Position numbers and translations under genes: made by a program
Assembly: GCA_021791715.1 (NCBI GenBank)
Contig: JAJYWB010000051.1
Coordinates: forward strand, 1 to 45,604
DNA from: Planctomycetota bacterium
GTDB lineage: Bacteria; Planctomycetota; Planctomycetia; Isosphaerales; Isosphaeraceae
Length of the DNA: 45,604 nucleotides
Reading direction: 5' to 3'
Shown here: positions 14,423-24,168 of the stretch, in pieces
How the letters are laid out: each line of letters opens with the position of its first letter
Position numbering within the stretch: position 1 is the first letter of the stretch
Notes under the pieces: model-generated
What the model was told of the DNA's origin: nothing
The model's input: only the letters and a program-made list of their open reading frames with translations
The model's database searches: none

Positions 14423-17275
14423 ATGCCGAGTTCACGCGTTTTACAGCGGTTCCTCGGGATGAATAGAACCGCGGCTTTCGTTGCGGCTTTCGTCTTTGCG
14501 TCGGTCGTTTCGCCGCGCCCCTCACGCGCGGCGTTCGCCGACGACGATGACGAACCGCCGGCGCAGGTTGAATCGGCCCCCGAGGCTTCGGTCGACGTCA
14601 TTCAGGCGTTCCTCGAAGGTTTACGCAAACGCGGCTATTTCGACCTTGAACGCGATTATCTCGAATCGCTGCGTAAAGCTCCCGATACCGACGCCGAATT
14701 CAAAAAAACGATTGATTTTGAAATCGGCAAAAGCTTGGTCGACGAGGCGATGTCGGTCGGCGATTACGAAAAACAAAGGGAGATGCTCGAGCAAGCGCGG
14801 AAGGCGTTCGACGCGTTCTTGAAGGCGAATCCCAAGCATCCCAAGGCGCCCGAGGTTTCGATCCAGAAGGCGAAAATCCTTTATCAACGCGGCATTTTGG
14901 CGCGGCAGCAATCCGACGAGCTCGAAGGCCCCGACAAGCAAGCGAAGATCGCCGAATCACGGACGATGTTCGATCAGGCGCGCACCTCGTACGCCGACGC
15001 GGTTAAGCCGCTGCAAGACGCCTACGCGGCGTTTCCGCCGTTCATCCCCGAGACCGACAAGGAAAAACGCGAGGCAAAACGCCTGGCCGAATCGTCGATG
15101 ATGGACGCGCGGCTTCAGCTCGCTCTCGTCGATTACGAGCAGGCGCAAACGTACCCCGTCGGCTCCAAAGAGCGCAACGATCTGCTTGATCAAGGAATCA
15201 AAGCGTTTGAGGAGCTTCATAAGCGATTTCGCACCCAGATGGCGGGACTGACGGCCCGCGCGATGCAGGCGAAATGCTTTGAGGAGCGGGGAGACGACGG
15301 TCTCGGCCCCGCGATGGGCATCTATAACGAACTGCTCGATCACACCGATCCCCGATTGCGCGATTTACAGCGCAAGGTCGCTTATTTCAAGATCATCGCG
15401 TTGCGGAAGCGGAAAGAATTCGCGCTCGCCGCCGATGAATCGGCTCGATGGCTTCAAACCGCGACTCCGCAGCAGCGACGGACCGCGGAGGGGATCGCCG
15501 TCCGGTTCGAGCTCGCCAAGAACATCATCAGCCAGCTCCCCACCGTCACCCGCGAGGCCGATAAACAAGCGGGAATCAAGAAGGCCGTCGACGAATTGAC
15601 CGAGGTCGTCCGCTACGCCTCGCCGTTTAAGATGGAGGCGATCGAATATCTACGTAAATACAAACCAAAAAATAAGACAAATATTGATTCCGTCGCCAAA
15701 TTGAACTTCGACGAGGCGATGTTGCAGGCCGACGAGGCGCGATCGACGAACGATTGGGATCGAGCGATCGCTTATTACAAGGCGGCGATACGCAAGGTCG
15801 ATCCGATCAAAGACGAGAAAAAGTCGCAATTGGCGCGGTATCAGCTTTCGTTTTCCGAGTATTTCGGCGGGCGATACGAGGAGGCCGACGTCGTCGCCGA
15901 GCATTTGGCGCGGAATTATCCCAAAGGCGAGCATTCGGCGCAGAGCGCCGCGATCGCGATGGCCGCGGTTTTAAGCGAATACAACGAAACGAAAAGTGCG
16001 CGGGATAAAGAGATCGTTCTCAGACGATTGATCGATCTCGCGGAATACACCGTGGCGACCTGGCCCGATTCCGAACAGGGGGATATCGCGCGGTTTTATC
16101 TCGGCGAGATCAATCTGGGCAAGGCGCGTTACGCCGACGCCGCGAAAGCGTTTGAATCGGTCCGGACGGCGTCGTCGCGGCGGAACGAAGCGCTGATGAA
16201 AGCGGGCGTTGCGCACTGGTTGATGAGCAAAGACAAAAATCAGGACGAACAAGCGAAAACCGGGATCGCTCTGGTTCAGCAGGCGTACAAGGGGCGTCAG
16301 GAGGGAGGCGCTCCGCTCACCGAGCCCGGGATCGTCGCCAACGCGTCCGAACTCGCCGATATTTACCTGCAACAGGGTAAAACCAAGGATGCGATCGCGA
16401 TCCTCGAACCCCACGCCAAGGCGTTCGCGAATTCGCCGATCACCCCCGATAATTCGGCGGTCGTCATTCGCTTGCTAACATATTACATGCGCAGTCATAT
16501 CGCCGACGGCCAGGCCGATCAGGCTTTGATGGATATGCGTAGGATCGAGCAAAGCGGCGGCTCCGCGGCGACGATGACGGAATTATATTTTCAGCTCGGC
16601 AAGCTTTTGCAAAAGCAGATGGACGATCTCGCCAAGCGGAACGACCGCGCCGGCCTGAAGCGGACGCAAGAAACCTATCAAAGAGTGCTTAAAGCGGTGG
16701 TCGACAGCAAGGCGGGCCAAACTTACGAATCGATGCAATGGGCGGGGGAATCGTTGTTGACGCTCGGGTATCCGCAAGACGCCGCCGCGGTCTTCGGCAA
16801 GGTTTACGAAACGTTCGGCCAAAACGCCGAATTCGCGGCGTCGGCGAACGGTACGCTCAGGCTCACGCGGACGAGGCTTAAGCTCGCGCAGGCCTATATC
16901 GCCTCGGATCAAGATGATAAAGCCAAAGAAATTATCGATCAGTTGATCAAAGACAATCCCCGAATGCTCGACGCGATCTTCGCGCTCGGCGAATATCTCG
17001 AGGCGCACGCCAAGAAAACGAAATCTCAAAGCGATTACAACATCGCCTTCAATCACTGGAGCAAACTGGCGCAGCGCATGGGTCTGCGCAAGCCGCGTCC
17101 CGCCGAATATTTTGAATCGTGGTATCACGCGGCTTCGGTCCTCAAGAGCCAGGGGAAGCCGCGCGAGGCGGCGGCGATGCTTAAGGGAATCATGCGGCAG
17201 GAACCCCGAGTCGGCTCTCCCGAGATGAAACAAAAGTATGAAGATTTTATCAAGCAAGCCGCCGAAGCCAAATAG
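14423..17275 (+). CDS. Exported TPR-repeat protein (950 aa)
   Basis: A large protein starting with a signal peptide (RTAAFVAAFVFASVVSPRPSRA, cleavage near SRAAFADD), followed by acidic residues and then about 900 residues of TPR-like helical hairpins. Clear units include MLEQARKAFDAFLKANPKHP, DWDRAIAYYKAAIRKV, YADAAKAFESVR and QGKTKDAIAILEPHAKAF. Such proteins act as periplasmic or envelope protein-interaction scaffolds; no enzymatic domain is visible. The start is chosen at ATG 14423 (GGAG about 10 nt upstream); ATG 14459 and the open frame from 14333 are alternatives. It is followed after about 80 nt by a second exported TPR protein and then an LRR protein, all on the plus strand, likely functionally related. 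Confidence 0.85.
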   Translation: MPSSRVLQRFLGMNRTAAFVAAFVFASVVSPRPSRAAFADDDDEPPAQVESAPEASVDVIQAFLEGLRKRGYFDLERDYLESLRKAPDTDAEFKKTIDFEIGKSLVDEAMSVGDYEKQREMLEQARKAFDAFLKANPKHPKAPEVSIQKAKILYQRGILARQQSDELEGPDKQAKIAESRTMFDQARTSYADAVKPLQDAYAAFPPFIPETDKEKREAKRLAESSMMDARLQLALVDYEQAQTYPVGSKERNDLLDQGIKAFEELHKRFRTQMAGLTARAMQAKCFEERGDDGLGPAMGIYNELLDHTDPRLRDLQRKVAYFKIIALRKRKEFALAADESARWLQTATPQQRRTAEGIAVRFELAKNIISQLPTVTREADKQAGIKKAVDELTEVVRYASPFKMEAIEYLRKYKPKNKTNIDSVAKLNFDEAMLQADEARSTNDWDRAIAYYKAAIRKVDPIKDEKKSQLARYQLSFSEYFGGRYEEADVVAEHLARNYPKGEHSAQSAAIAMAAVLSEYNETKSARDKEIVLRRLIDLAEYTVATWPDSEQGDIARFYLGEINLGKARYADAAKAFESVRTASSRRNEALMKAGVAHWLMSKDKNQDEQAKTGIALVQQAYKGRQEGGAPLTEPGIVANASELADIYLQQGKTKDAIAILEPHAKAFANSPITPDNSAVVIRLLTYYMRSHIADGQADQALMDMRRIEQSGGSAATMTELYFQLGKLLQKQMDDLAKRNDRAGLKRTQETYQRVLKAVVDSKAGQTYESMQWAGESLLTLGYPQDAAAVFGKVYETFGQNAEFAASANGTLRLTRTRLKLAQAYIASDQDDKAKEIIDQLIKDNPRMLDAIFALGEYLEAHAKKTKSQSDYNIAFNHWSKLAQRMGLRKPRPAEYFESWYHAASVLKSQGKPREAAAMLKGIMRQEPRVGSPEMKQKYEDFIKQAAEAK

Positions 17276-17357
17276 CGACGCCTCGCCGGCCGATCGCGAC
17301 CGGACGAACACGAATCAAGCTGTTTTCATTGGAACATCATCGGAGATCGAGACGACG

Positions 17358-18461
17358 ATGCGACCCGACACGAATCGACCGAACCGAACGCGCGGCGAAT
17401 CTCATTCGCGATTAATTCGAGTTCTCGTCGTACCGCTCTTTTTCGCGGCTTTCGCGGGATCGGCGCGGGCGATTGATGAAGTTGTGCTGATTCCCAAATC
17501 GACGATCAAGGCGCCGGGGGGAAGGCTACGGGGGACGATTCAAAGCGAATCGCCGACCGAAATTCAGATTCAGGTCGGCGGAACGACGCAGAACATCCCG
17601 CTCGATCAGGTCGCTTCGGTCCGTTACGACGGCCAGCCCGCGACTTTGACTCTCGCCGAAAATCGCGAATCGAGCAACAATTTAACCGAGGCCGCCGAAC
17701 TTTACGCCAAGGCGGGGGATGAGGCTTCAAGCAAGCCGTTCGTCGCGCAGACGGCGCGGATGGGACGAGCACGGGTGCTCGCCGAACTCGGCATGGGAGA
17801 CGCCGGTATCCTTAAACAAGCGATTCGCGAACTCACGACTTTCACACAGGCGAATCCTAAAAGTAGACACATCATCACGGCTCTCGAGTTACTCGCTCGG
17901 CTCGATCTTCAGCAGCCCGATCCCTCGACCGCGGCCAAGCCGATCGCCGACCTCGAAAAAGTTCCCGGCGGCGCCGACCGCGCCGCGACGCTCAAAGCGC
18001 TGCTCCAAATCAAAAAAGGTGAATTCGACGAGGCGATTAAAACGCTCGACCCGATCCTCGCCAAGGCCGCCAAAGGATCGCCGCTGAGGCGCGACGCGAT
18101 GCTCGTCAAAGCCCAGGCGCTCGCTGGACAAAAGAAATTCCAGGATGCCGAAAACGCGGTGCGCGAGGTGATCAAAGACGCCCCCGCCGAAGACGCCGCG
18201 ACGCGAGCGCCGGCTTACAACACCCTCGGCGATTGCCTGCACGCCGCGGGCAACAACAAAGAAGCGATCGTCGCGTATTTGTATACCGACTTAATTTACT
18301 CGAAGAACAAAGTCGAACACCCCCGCGCGATGGCGCAGATCGCCAAAATGTGGCACGCTCTCGGTCGAGACGACCGCGCCCAGGAGGCGATCGATCACCT
18401 GAAACAAGAATATCCCCAAAGCCCGTGGGTCGCCGACGCTCAGGCCGCGATCGGCAAATAA
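17358..18461 (+). CDS. Exported TPR-repeat protein (367 aa)
   Basis: N-terminal signal peptide (LIRVLVVPLFFAAFAGSARA), then a small beta-rich module (residues about 40-85: VVLIPKSTIKAPGGRLRGTI ... TTQNIPLDQVASVRYDG) typical of planctomycete exported proteins, then TPR-like hairpins: ESSNNLTEAAELYAKAGDEA, KKGEFDEAIKTLDPILAKA, KKFQDAENAVREVIKDAP, AAGNNKEAIVAYLYTD, GRDDRAQEAIDHLKQEYPQS. Presumably a periplasmic scaffold with the preceding 950-residue TPR protein. ATG 17358 is preferred over the open-frame start at 17238, which overlaps the upstream gene; GGAG lies about 12 nt upstream. Confidence 0.83.
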   Translation: MRPDTNRPNRTRGESHSRLIRVLVVPLFFAAFAGSARAIDEVVLIPKSTIKAPGGRLRGTIQSESPTEIQIQVGGTTQNIPLDQVASVRYDGQPATLTLAENRESSNNLTEAAELYAKAGDEASSKPFVAQTARMGRARVLAELGMGDAGILKQAIRELTTFTQANPKSRHIITALELLARLDLQQPDPSTAAKPIADLEKVPGGADRAATLKALLQIKKGEFDEAIKTLDPILAKAAKGSPLRRDAMLVKAQALAGQKKFQDAENAVREVIKDAPAEDAATRAPAYNTLGDCLHAAGNNKEAIVAYLYTDLIYSKNKVEHPRAMAQIAKMWHALGRDDRAQEAIDHLKQEYPQSPWVADAQAAIGK

Positions 18462-18561
18462 CCGCGGCTTGTTCATATGAATGTTTCGCGTAAATCGGAG
18501 AACGTTCGCACGATTCACGTTTACTTTCATATGCAGACATGTTAAGAGTGAGGCTCGCTCG

Positions 18562-20145
18562 ATGCTTGTCCGTCGCCGATCCTTCGGCTTTCGATTCGTC
18601 GCTCCTGCGGCGGGTTGTTTAGCGATCGTGATCGCGATCGGATTCGCGCCCCCCTCGAAACGAGAAAATCAGGTAAACGCCGCGATCAAAGCGATCGAAT
18701 CGCGCGGCGGAATCGTACTGCGCGATAATAACGCGCCCGCGAAACCCGTCGTCACGGTCGTCTGGTCCGGCGCCGGGCTCGGCGATCGCGATCTCGACTC
18801 CTTACGCGTGCTAAGTCGCGTTCGCAAGCTCGATCTCTCCGATAACTCGATCACCGACGCCGGGCTCGAACGACTCGCCTCGCTTCCCGATCTCGAAATC
18901 CTCGATCTCTCGAAAAATCGGCTTCAAGCCGCGGGATTGTCGGCGCTTAAGGCTTCGATCAATCTCCGTGAACTCGATTTATCGCAAAACAAACTTACCG
19001 ATTCATGTATTGATCGCATTCAGATCTTTCAGAAATTGAATCGATTGAATTTGGCTGGGAATTCGATCACGGGATCGGCTCTTTCGAGGTTGAATCCTCT
19101 TGTCGAACTTCGCGAACTCGATCTTTCGTCGACGGGGATCGACGACGCCTCGCTCGCCTCGATTAAGAAAATGATTAATCTCGAGACGCTCAAGCTCGAC
19201 GACGTCGGTTGCGGCGACGACGCGATCGCTTCGCTCGTCGGACTAAAAAAACTTGCGCATCTTGAATTAAAACATTCGCGAATCGACGATAAGGGGCTCT
19301 CTCTCGTCGCTTCGATCGCCGTTCTTAAATATCTCGACGTCGCGGGATCGCCGATCACCGATAAAGGCGTTTCCAAACTCGGCTCGGCGCGCAATCTCGA
19401 ATCGCTCGATCTCTCCGAGATTCGTCTCAAAGGAGACGGGCTCGAGGCGATCAAGGCGAATCAACGGCTCAAATCGCTCAATCTCGCTCGTACGCGTTTC
19501 AGTGACGAGTCGCTTGAACATCTCGTCGGATTCTTTTCGCTCGAACGGCTTTCGCTCGCGGACGATCCGGTGACGAACGCGGGCGTCGATCGCCTGAACG
19601 GGCTGATACACCTGCGATCGCTCGATTTATCGCACACCGAGATCGGCGATCGCGGCGCGCCGAACTTCGGGGGAATGACCGAACTCGCCGCGCTCGATTT
19701 ATCGAACACGAAACTCGGCGACGCCGAACTGACGTGCGTTCGCACGTGCTCAAAACTCGAATCGCTCGACATATCGAGCACATCGATCGACGACTCCGCC
19801 GCGCCGTTCATTCAAGACATAACAACACTAAAGCATCTTGATGTTTCAAACACCGGCGTCGGCGATCGATTCGCGGCGGCGATCGGGAGGCTGAAAAACC
19901 TTCGTTCTCTCGAAATCGGCTGGACGAACCTGGGCGACGCGGGCGCCGTTCACCTGGGAAGGATCACGAATCTTCGCGAACTTTCGATTCATCGAACCGC
20001 GATCGGCGATTCCGGTCTCGCCGCGATCGCTCGACTCCGCTACCTTCGCTCGCTCGATCTGGGAGCGACCGAATGCACGCGTGAAGGGATAACGAAGTTA
20101 AGGAAATCACTACCGAGAATTAAAATCGAGGCCGGTTCGAGCTAA
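18562..20145 (+). CDS. Exported leucine-rich-repeat protein
   Basis: A 527-residue protein with an N-terminal hydrophobic export or anchor segment (FVAPAAGCLAIVIAIGFAP) and, from about residue 70 to the end, roughly 18 leucine-rich repeats of 23-24 residues with consensus L-x-x-L-D-L-S-x-T-x-I-x-D-x-G-L-x-x-L. This is the RNI/F-box-like LRR subclass common in planctomycetes, usually inferred to mediate protein binding at the envelope. ATG 18562 has GAGTGAGG about nine bases upstream. It lies 100 nt after the TPR gene. No partner or enzymatic domain is apparent. Confidence 0.88.
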   Translation: MLVRRRSFGFRFVAPAAGCLAIVIAIGFAPPSKRENQVNAAIKAIESRGGIVLRDNNAPAKPVVTVVWSGAGLGDRDLDSLRVLSRVRKLDLSDNSITDAGLERLASLPDLEILDLSKNRLQAAGLSALKASINLRELDLSQNKLTDSCIDRIQIFQKLNRLNLAGNSITGSALSRLNPLVELRELDLSSTGIDDASLASIKKMINLETLKLDDVGCGDDAIASLVGLKKLAHLELKHSRIDDKGLSLVASIAVLKYLDVAGSPITDKGVSKLGSARNLESLDLSEIRLKGDGLEAIKANQRLKSLNLARTRFSDESLEHLVGFFSLERLSLADDPVTNAGVDRLNGLIHLRSLDLSHTEIGDRGAPNFGGMTELAALDLSNTKLGDAELTCVRTCSKLESLDISSTSIDDSAAPFIQDITTLKHLDVSNTGVGDRFAAAIGRLKNLRSLEIGWTNLGDAGAVHLGRITNLRELSIHRTAIGDSGLAAIARLRYLRSLDLGATECTREGITKLRKSLPRIKIEAGSS

Positions 20146-20251
20146 GAGTCGATCCGAAAAGAATAAGGCTAAATCAACGGGTTATCAAGACGTATAGCCG
20201 ATTGGAATTAATAATCACCGAACATGTCATAATTGCATATTTTTTTGATAA

Positions 20252-20554
20252 GTGTCGGCCGACTCTTCCGGAGGGGCGACCTGCTGCGGGAGGGCGAACC
20301 CTATAATTGTTAATATCTTCAATCCTTGTGGCGATCTCTTACGTGAAGGCGTTCTTTTATGGGATAGCGAACGTCCGGGCGAGACGAGTTTGGGAGCGAT
20401 TGTTTCCAAGTTGACGATCGAGAACATTCGCGAGGCGTTGGAGCAATGCAAGGGAGAGAACGTCCTGAACTGGATTAGTGATAAAATTGGACAAACCATC
20501 CAATCAAAAAGAAAGGAGGCGTTCGGCCTATTAGACGCAACAAAAATGGGATGA
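20252..20554 (+). CDS. Small hypothetical protein, possibly truncated
   Basis: A 100-residue open frame that begins with GTG and has no clear Shine-Dalgarno. Residues 17-100 (NPIIVNIFNPCGDLLREGV ... LTIENIREALEQCKGENVL) read like a real, compact soluble domain, while residues 1-16 come from DNA containing an inverted copy of the dispersed-repeat core (CGGGAGGGCGAACC near 20287). The original N-terminus may have been replaced by repeat insertion. Codon use is more AT-rich than neighbouring genes, hinting at transfer. No family recognised. Confidence 0.4.
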   Translation: MSADSSGGATCCGRANPIIVNIFNPCGDLLREGVLLWDSERPGETSLGAIVSKLTIENIREALEQCKGENVLNWISDKIGQTIQSKRKEAFGLLDATKMG

Positions 20555-20587
20555 ATAGCTAAGTATGTCGAATTCAACTTTTCATCA

Positions 20588-21190
20588 GCCTAGGTTCGCC
20601 CTCCCAGACAGGTTCGCCAACCCAGGCCGGTTCGCCATGACAGAAGGGTTCGCCCATTCGGACGAGCACGGGCGCCGAAATGTCGATTTCGGGAGGGCGA
20701 GGCGATGACCGAGCAAGTGTTTGTCAGAATCAACAAATAAAAGACGGCTCACCAGGAGGTTCGCCCTCCCAGACTGGTTCGCCCGTGCGGAACGGTTCGC
20801 CACCACAGAAGGGTTCGCCCATTCGGACGAGCACGGGCGCCGAAATGTCTGTATCTGGGGTGCGAGGCGCAGACCGAGCCGGCGTTTGTCAGAATCAACA
20901 AATAAAAGACGGCTCACCAGGAGGTTCGCCCTCCCAGACTGGTTCGCCCGTGCGGAACGGTTCGCCATCACAGAAGGGTTCGCCCATTCGGACGAGCACG
21001 GGCGCCGAAATGTCGATTCCGGGAGGGCGAGGCGATGACCGAGCAAGTGTTTGTCAGAATCAACAAATAAAAGACGGCTCACCAGGAGGTTCGCCCTCCC
21101 AGACAGGTTCACCGAGCAAAACGATTACACCGAGCCAAACGATTACGCCGAGCAAAACTGGTTCGCCGAGCCAAAAGCGTTTTCGAAATC
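20588..21190. repeat. 165-nt tandem array with nested 18-nt GGTTCGCC minisatellite
   Basis: Three near-identical units with an exact 165-nt period (landmark CAGAAGGGTTCGCCCATTCGG at 20641, 20806 and 20971), preceded and followed by degenerate parts. Within each unit the word GGTTCGCC recurs every 18 nt. The 30-nt dispersed element of positions 3-32 occurs once per unit (20741-20770, 20906-20935, 21071-21100). The last copy dissolves into 18-nt ACCGAGCCAAACGATT-type repeats up to about 21180. Because 165 and 18 are multiples of three, long open frames exist on both strands (plus frame 20680-21372, 55-residue repeats rich in GSPSQT; minus frame 20585-21112), but no start signal or family supports a protein. 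Confidence 0.9.
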
Positions 21191-21634
21191 AAAGGATTTC
21201 GAGTTCGCGTCGGCACGACGCTTCAAAACGCGCCTCGCCGATCCCAAAACCGCCTCCGCTCCTCGATTCGATCACGAGGCGGCGTCGCCTCGAGGAATAC
21301 ACCCGAGGCGAAATCTTCGAGCGAAACGTGTTTTCATCAACGCTCAACTTCGCGATGATTCCACATTCATGACATTCGCTTAATGCGAAATCATGATCAA
21401 CAACGCAACAAGCCCGGGCGACCGTGAGATCGGGCCGGGATGATCTTTGACAATTCGCATGTATGATCAAGCGAGTTGAGACGCGCTCGGGAAGATTCGT
21501 CAATGTAAGCGACGGCCTTCCCGACGCGTCCCGCTCGCCGTGAGTTTCGCGGTTCGCTCGCGATTTGGGATCGATTCCGCCTTCGAACGAGGGGCTCGGA
21601 CGAAGCTCTCGCTCGTCTTCCACCGAGAAACGGT
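21191..21634. other. Intergenic region downstream of the repeat array
   Basis: No gene is supported. It contains the non-repetitive 3' extension of the repeat-derived plus frame (to 21372) and then sequence without recognisable signals up to the stop codon of the minus-strand dehydrogenase. Confidence 0.5.
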
Positions 21635-22573
21635 TCAAGACATTTTCAAAAGGATTTTCAACACGCCTTTTCGGCCCGCGGCGGCGAAGGCTTGATCGGC
21701 CTCGTCGAACGGAAACTCGGCCTCGATCAACGACGCGACTTCGATTGTTTTGGACGCGAGCGCCGCGATCGCCTTGGAGAACGGCCCGCAACGCGATCCG
21801 ACGACGCGAATCTCGTCGATGACGATCCGAGCGAGGTCGATCGCGTATTGGCTCGCGACGGTCGTTTTAAGGACGACGGTTCCACGCGGCTGGACGAGCC
21901 CGAGAGCGGCCTCCAGGCCCGTGGTAGAGCCCGTCGCGTCGACGACGACATCATACCGACGCCAAGAATGAGCCTGCTCTTCGAGCGTGGAGGTTTCGAT
22001 TCCTTCTCCGGCTCGAGCGAGTTTCTCGGAATGTTTGCCGATCAGGCGAACCTCGTTCGCGTGCGGCAGGAGCGTGCGTGCGCAGAGGATGCCGAGCTTG
22101 CCGTCGCCTAATACCGCGATCGAATCGGTCGGGCTAATATCCACTTGTTCAAGAATTTGAAAGGCCGCGGCGAGGGGCTCGATGAAAACCGCCGAGCGGT
22201 CGTCGATTGAATCGGGGATCCTATGAAGATTGCATTCGGGAACGGCGACCCAATCGGCCATGGCGCCGTCGTGCTTGAGGATTCCGAGCACGGAACGATT
22301 GGGGCAATGATTGGCGAGGCCTTTTCGGCAAGCCTCGCAGTTTTGGCAAGCGTTGTTGATTTCGGCGGTGACGCGGTTTCCGGAAGGGTCTAGGGCGACG
22401 AATTCGTGACCCAAAATCCCCTGAAAATTCATGTAGCCGCGCGCCAGTTGGATGTCCGTATCGCAAATACCGGCGGCTATGACTTTGAGTAAGATCTCTC
22501 CCGGCAAGGGTTTGGGGATTGGGAGATCGGCGCGGAGGCGGGTTGAGATCGAGTCGCGAAAAAATCCACGCAA
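21635..22573 (-). CDS. Zinc-dependent alcohol dehydrogenase-like (MDR) oxidoreductase
   Basis: A 312-residue NAD(P)-dependent medium-chain dehydrogenase. Catalytic zinc ligands: Cys37 (AAGICDTD) and His56-Glu57 (LGHEF). The structural zinc lobe has four cysteines at 76, 79, 82 and 90. The Rossmann glycine motif is SIAVLGDGKLGIL, and VVDATGS follows. It resembles the threonine/sorbitol dehydrogenase branch and is slightly short for the family (about 340). The start is a TTG at 22573: AGGAG lies seven bases upstream, and the residues after it (RGFFRDSISTRLRADLPIP) align with the usual MDR N-terminus, so TTG is convincing. The substrate is unknown. Monocistronic and divergent from the desaturase. 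Confidence 0.88.
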   Translation of the reverse strand: MRGFFRDSISTRLRADLPIPKPLPGEILLKVIAAGICDTDIQLARGYMNFQGILGHEFVALDPSGNRVTAEINNACQNCEACRKGLANHCPNRSVLGILKHDGAMADWVAVPECNLHRIPDSIDDRSAVFIEPLAAAFQILEQVDISPTDSIAVLGDGKLGILCARTLLPHANEVRLIGKHSEKLARAGEGIETSTLEEQAHSWRRYDVVVDATGSTTGLEAALGLVQPRGTVVLKTTVASQYAIDLARIVIDEIRVVGSRCGPFSKAIAALASKTIEVASLIEAEFPFDEADQAFAAAGRKGVLKILLKMS

Positions 22574-22950
22574 AGGGAGCTCCTGATAGAGAGATCGGCG
22601 GGGTTTGTTGTCCCATCATGTTATGGGTTCGTCGCGTGACGATCGTGGATGCGGATTCACGCACGAGCGAACTTGGCGAAATTGTACGCGCGATCGTCGT
22701 GGTGATGATAACGGTCGTCGCGGGGGATTTTCAGAGGCGATTTCCCGCGATTTCACGTGGATCACGAATTGGTCGACGTTTCTGAGACATCGGGCGGCGT
22801 CAAGCGGACGATGATTTGTAAGATTCTGATTGACGCGAGCGCCGGGATCGTGATGATAGTCGTTCCCCACAACGGGTTTGGCGTGATTGCGATCGAGGTC
22901 GCCGGGCGAAGGCCCACCGCCCGATTCCTCCTCGGAGATTAAGGTTACGT
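22574..22950. other. Divergent intergenic region
   Basis: 377 bases between the dehydrogenase and the desaturase. A plus-strand GTG frame at 22757-22942 (61 codons) lacks a ribosome-binding site and family features, so it is not called. Promoters for both genes are expected here but could not be pinpointed. TAAGG before ATG 22951 serves as Shine-Dalgarno. Confidence 0.55.
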
Positions 22951-23949
22951 ATGACGAATACAACGCTTTCGACTTCACAACCGCGATCCGGTTCGGCCGG
23001 AATCGCCTGGGGCCCGGTGATCTGGATCGCCTTCATCCATTTGGGGGCTCTCCTGGCCTTCGTCCCCTCGTATTTTTCGTGGAGCGCGCTTTTGGTTTGC
23101 GTGTTCCTTCATTGGGTGACGGGGGGTTTGGGGATTTGCCTCACGTATCACCGCTTGCTCACACATCGTAGCTTTCTCACGCGGTTTCGCTGGCTCGAAT
23201 ATTTCTTCACGATGCTCGGCGCCTGCGCCGCCGAGGGGGGAGCGGTCGGCTGGGTCGCCGATCACCGCAGGCATCACGCGCATTCGGATGAAGAAGACGA
23301 CGCGCACAGCCCGAACCGTGGATTGGGTTGGGCTCATATGTTCTGGTGGATGACTCCAGATATCACCTCGATCCACACGCCCGAATATTACGCCAAATGG
23401 GCGCCCGATCTTTCCAAAGATCCTGTGCATTTGTGGATCGATCGCCGGCACTTGATTTTCCCGATTTTGATGGGCGTCGGCCTTTATATGATCGGCGGGA
23501 TGCCGTGGTTGGTTTGGGGATGTTTCGTCCGAACGGTTCTCGTGCTTCATTGCACGTGGCTCGTCAACTCGGCGACGCACGTTTGGGGATACCGTTCGCA
23601 CTCGACGCGCGATCGCTCGACCAACAACTGGTGGGTCGCTTTGCTGACCTACGGCGAAGGCTGGCACAACAACCACCACGCGTTCCAAACGTCGGCTCGG
23701 CACGGAATGCGTTGGTGGGAAGTTGATACCACCTACTGGTTCATTCGCTTCCTTCAGGCGTTCGGCTTGGCTCATACGATCAAACTTCCGAGCCGTCAGA
23801 AGCTCGAAGAATCGCGACTGCTCGCTCGTAAAGAGCGCGACGAGGCTCGCGCCGCGGCTAAAGCCGCCAAAGCCGCCAAAGCCGCCAAGAAAAAGGGGAT
23901 CGAAGTCGTCCCCGTACCGGAACTCGAAATCGCCGCCGCAACGACTTAA
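22951..23949 (+). CDS. Acyl-CoA/fatty acid desaturase (delta-9 type)
   Basis: An integral-membrane di-iron desaturase of 332 residues that introduces a double bond into saturated acyl chains, controlling membrane fluidity. The three histidine boxes are present: HRLLTH (67-72), HRRHH (105-109) and HNNHH (239-243), with a further LVNSATHVWG segment as in stearoyl-CoA desaturases. About four hydrophobic segments surround the boxes. The C-terminus ends in an unusual Ala/Lys run (AAAKAAKAAKAAKKKG). A strong intrinsic terminator follows 35 nt after the stop, so it is monocistronic. Confidence 0.94.
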   Translation: MTNTTLSTSQPRSGSAGIAWGPVIWIAFIHLGALLAFVPSYFSWSALLVCVFLHWVTGGLGICLTYHRLLTHRSFLTRFRWLEYFFTMLGACAAEGGAVGWVADHRRHHAHSDEEDDAHSPNRGLGWAHMFWWMTPDITSIHTPEYYAKWAPDLSKDPVHLWIDRRHLIFPILMGVGLYMIGGMPWLVWGCFVRTVLVLHCTWLVNSATHVWGYRSHSTRDRSTNNWWVALLTYGEGWHNNHHAFQTSARHGMRWWEVDTTYWFIRFLQAFGLAHTIKLPSRQKLEESRLLARKERDEARAAAKAAKAAKAAKKKGIEVVPVPELEIAAATT

Positions 23950-23977
23950 TCTTTTCGGAGTCGCTCGAACCTCCAAG

Positions 23978-24006
23978 AAAAAAGCGGGCTTTTCGCCCGC
24001 TTTTTT
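23978..24006 (+). terminator. Intrinsic terminator after the desaturase gene
   Basis: Perfect GCGGGC/GCCCGC stem (23984-23989 with 23995-24000), loop TTTTC, preceded by an A-run and followed by six T residues. The A-run/T-run symmetry makes it usable in both directions, but the only gene ending here is the desaturase. Confidence 0.93.
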
Positions 24007-24168
24007 CACTTCGAATGCCGCACCGATCAAATCTTCATGAACCGGTTTAATCGCGTCGATTTCGCCCGATTGACTCGACGCCGCGAGGGGCCATAAGATC
24101 GGTCGCGGCGTTATCTTACAAAATCAGGTCGTGCCGGCGGGATCATGATCTAACGTGGAGTTTGATCG

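Noticed and set aside
20585..21112. 175-residue minus-strand repeat protein
   Set aside because: Same reason: it is the mirror of the tandem array and lacks start signals.
20680..21372. 230-residue repeat protein rich in GSPSQT
   Set aside because: Periods are multiples of three, so frames stay open on both strands; no ribosome-binding site, signal or family supports coding.
22757..22942. 61-codon GTG-initiated ORF before the desaturase
   Set aside because: No ribosome-binding site, no family resemblance, and located in a divergent promoter region.
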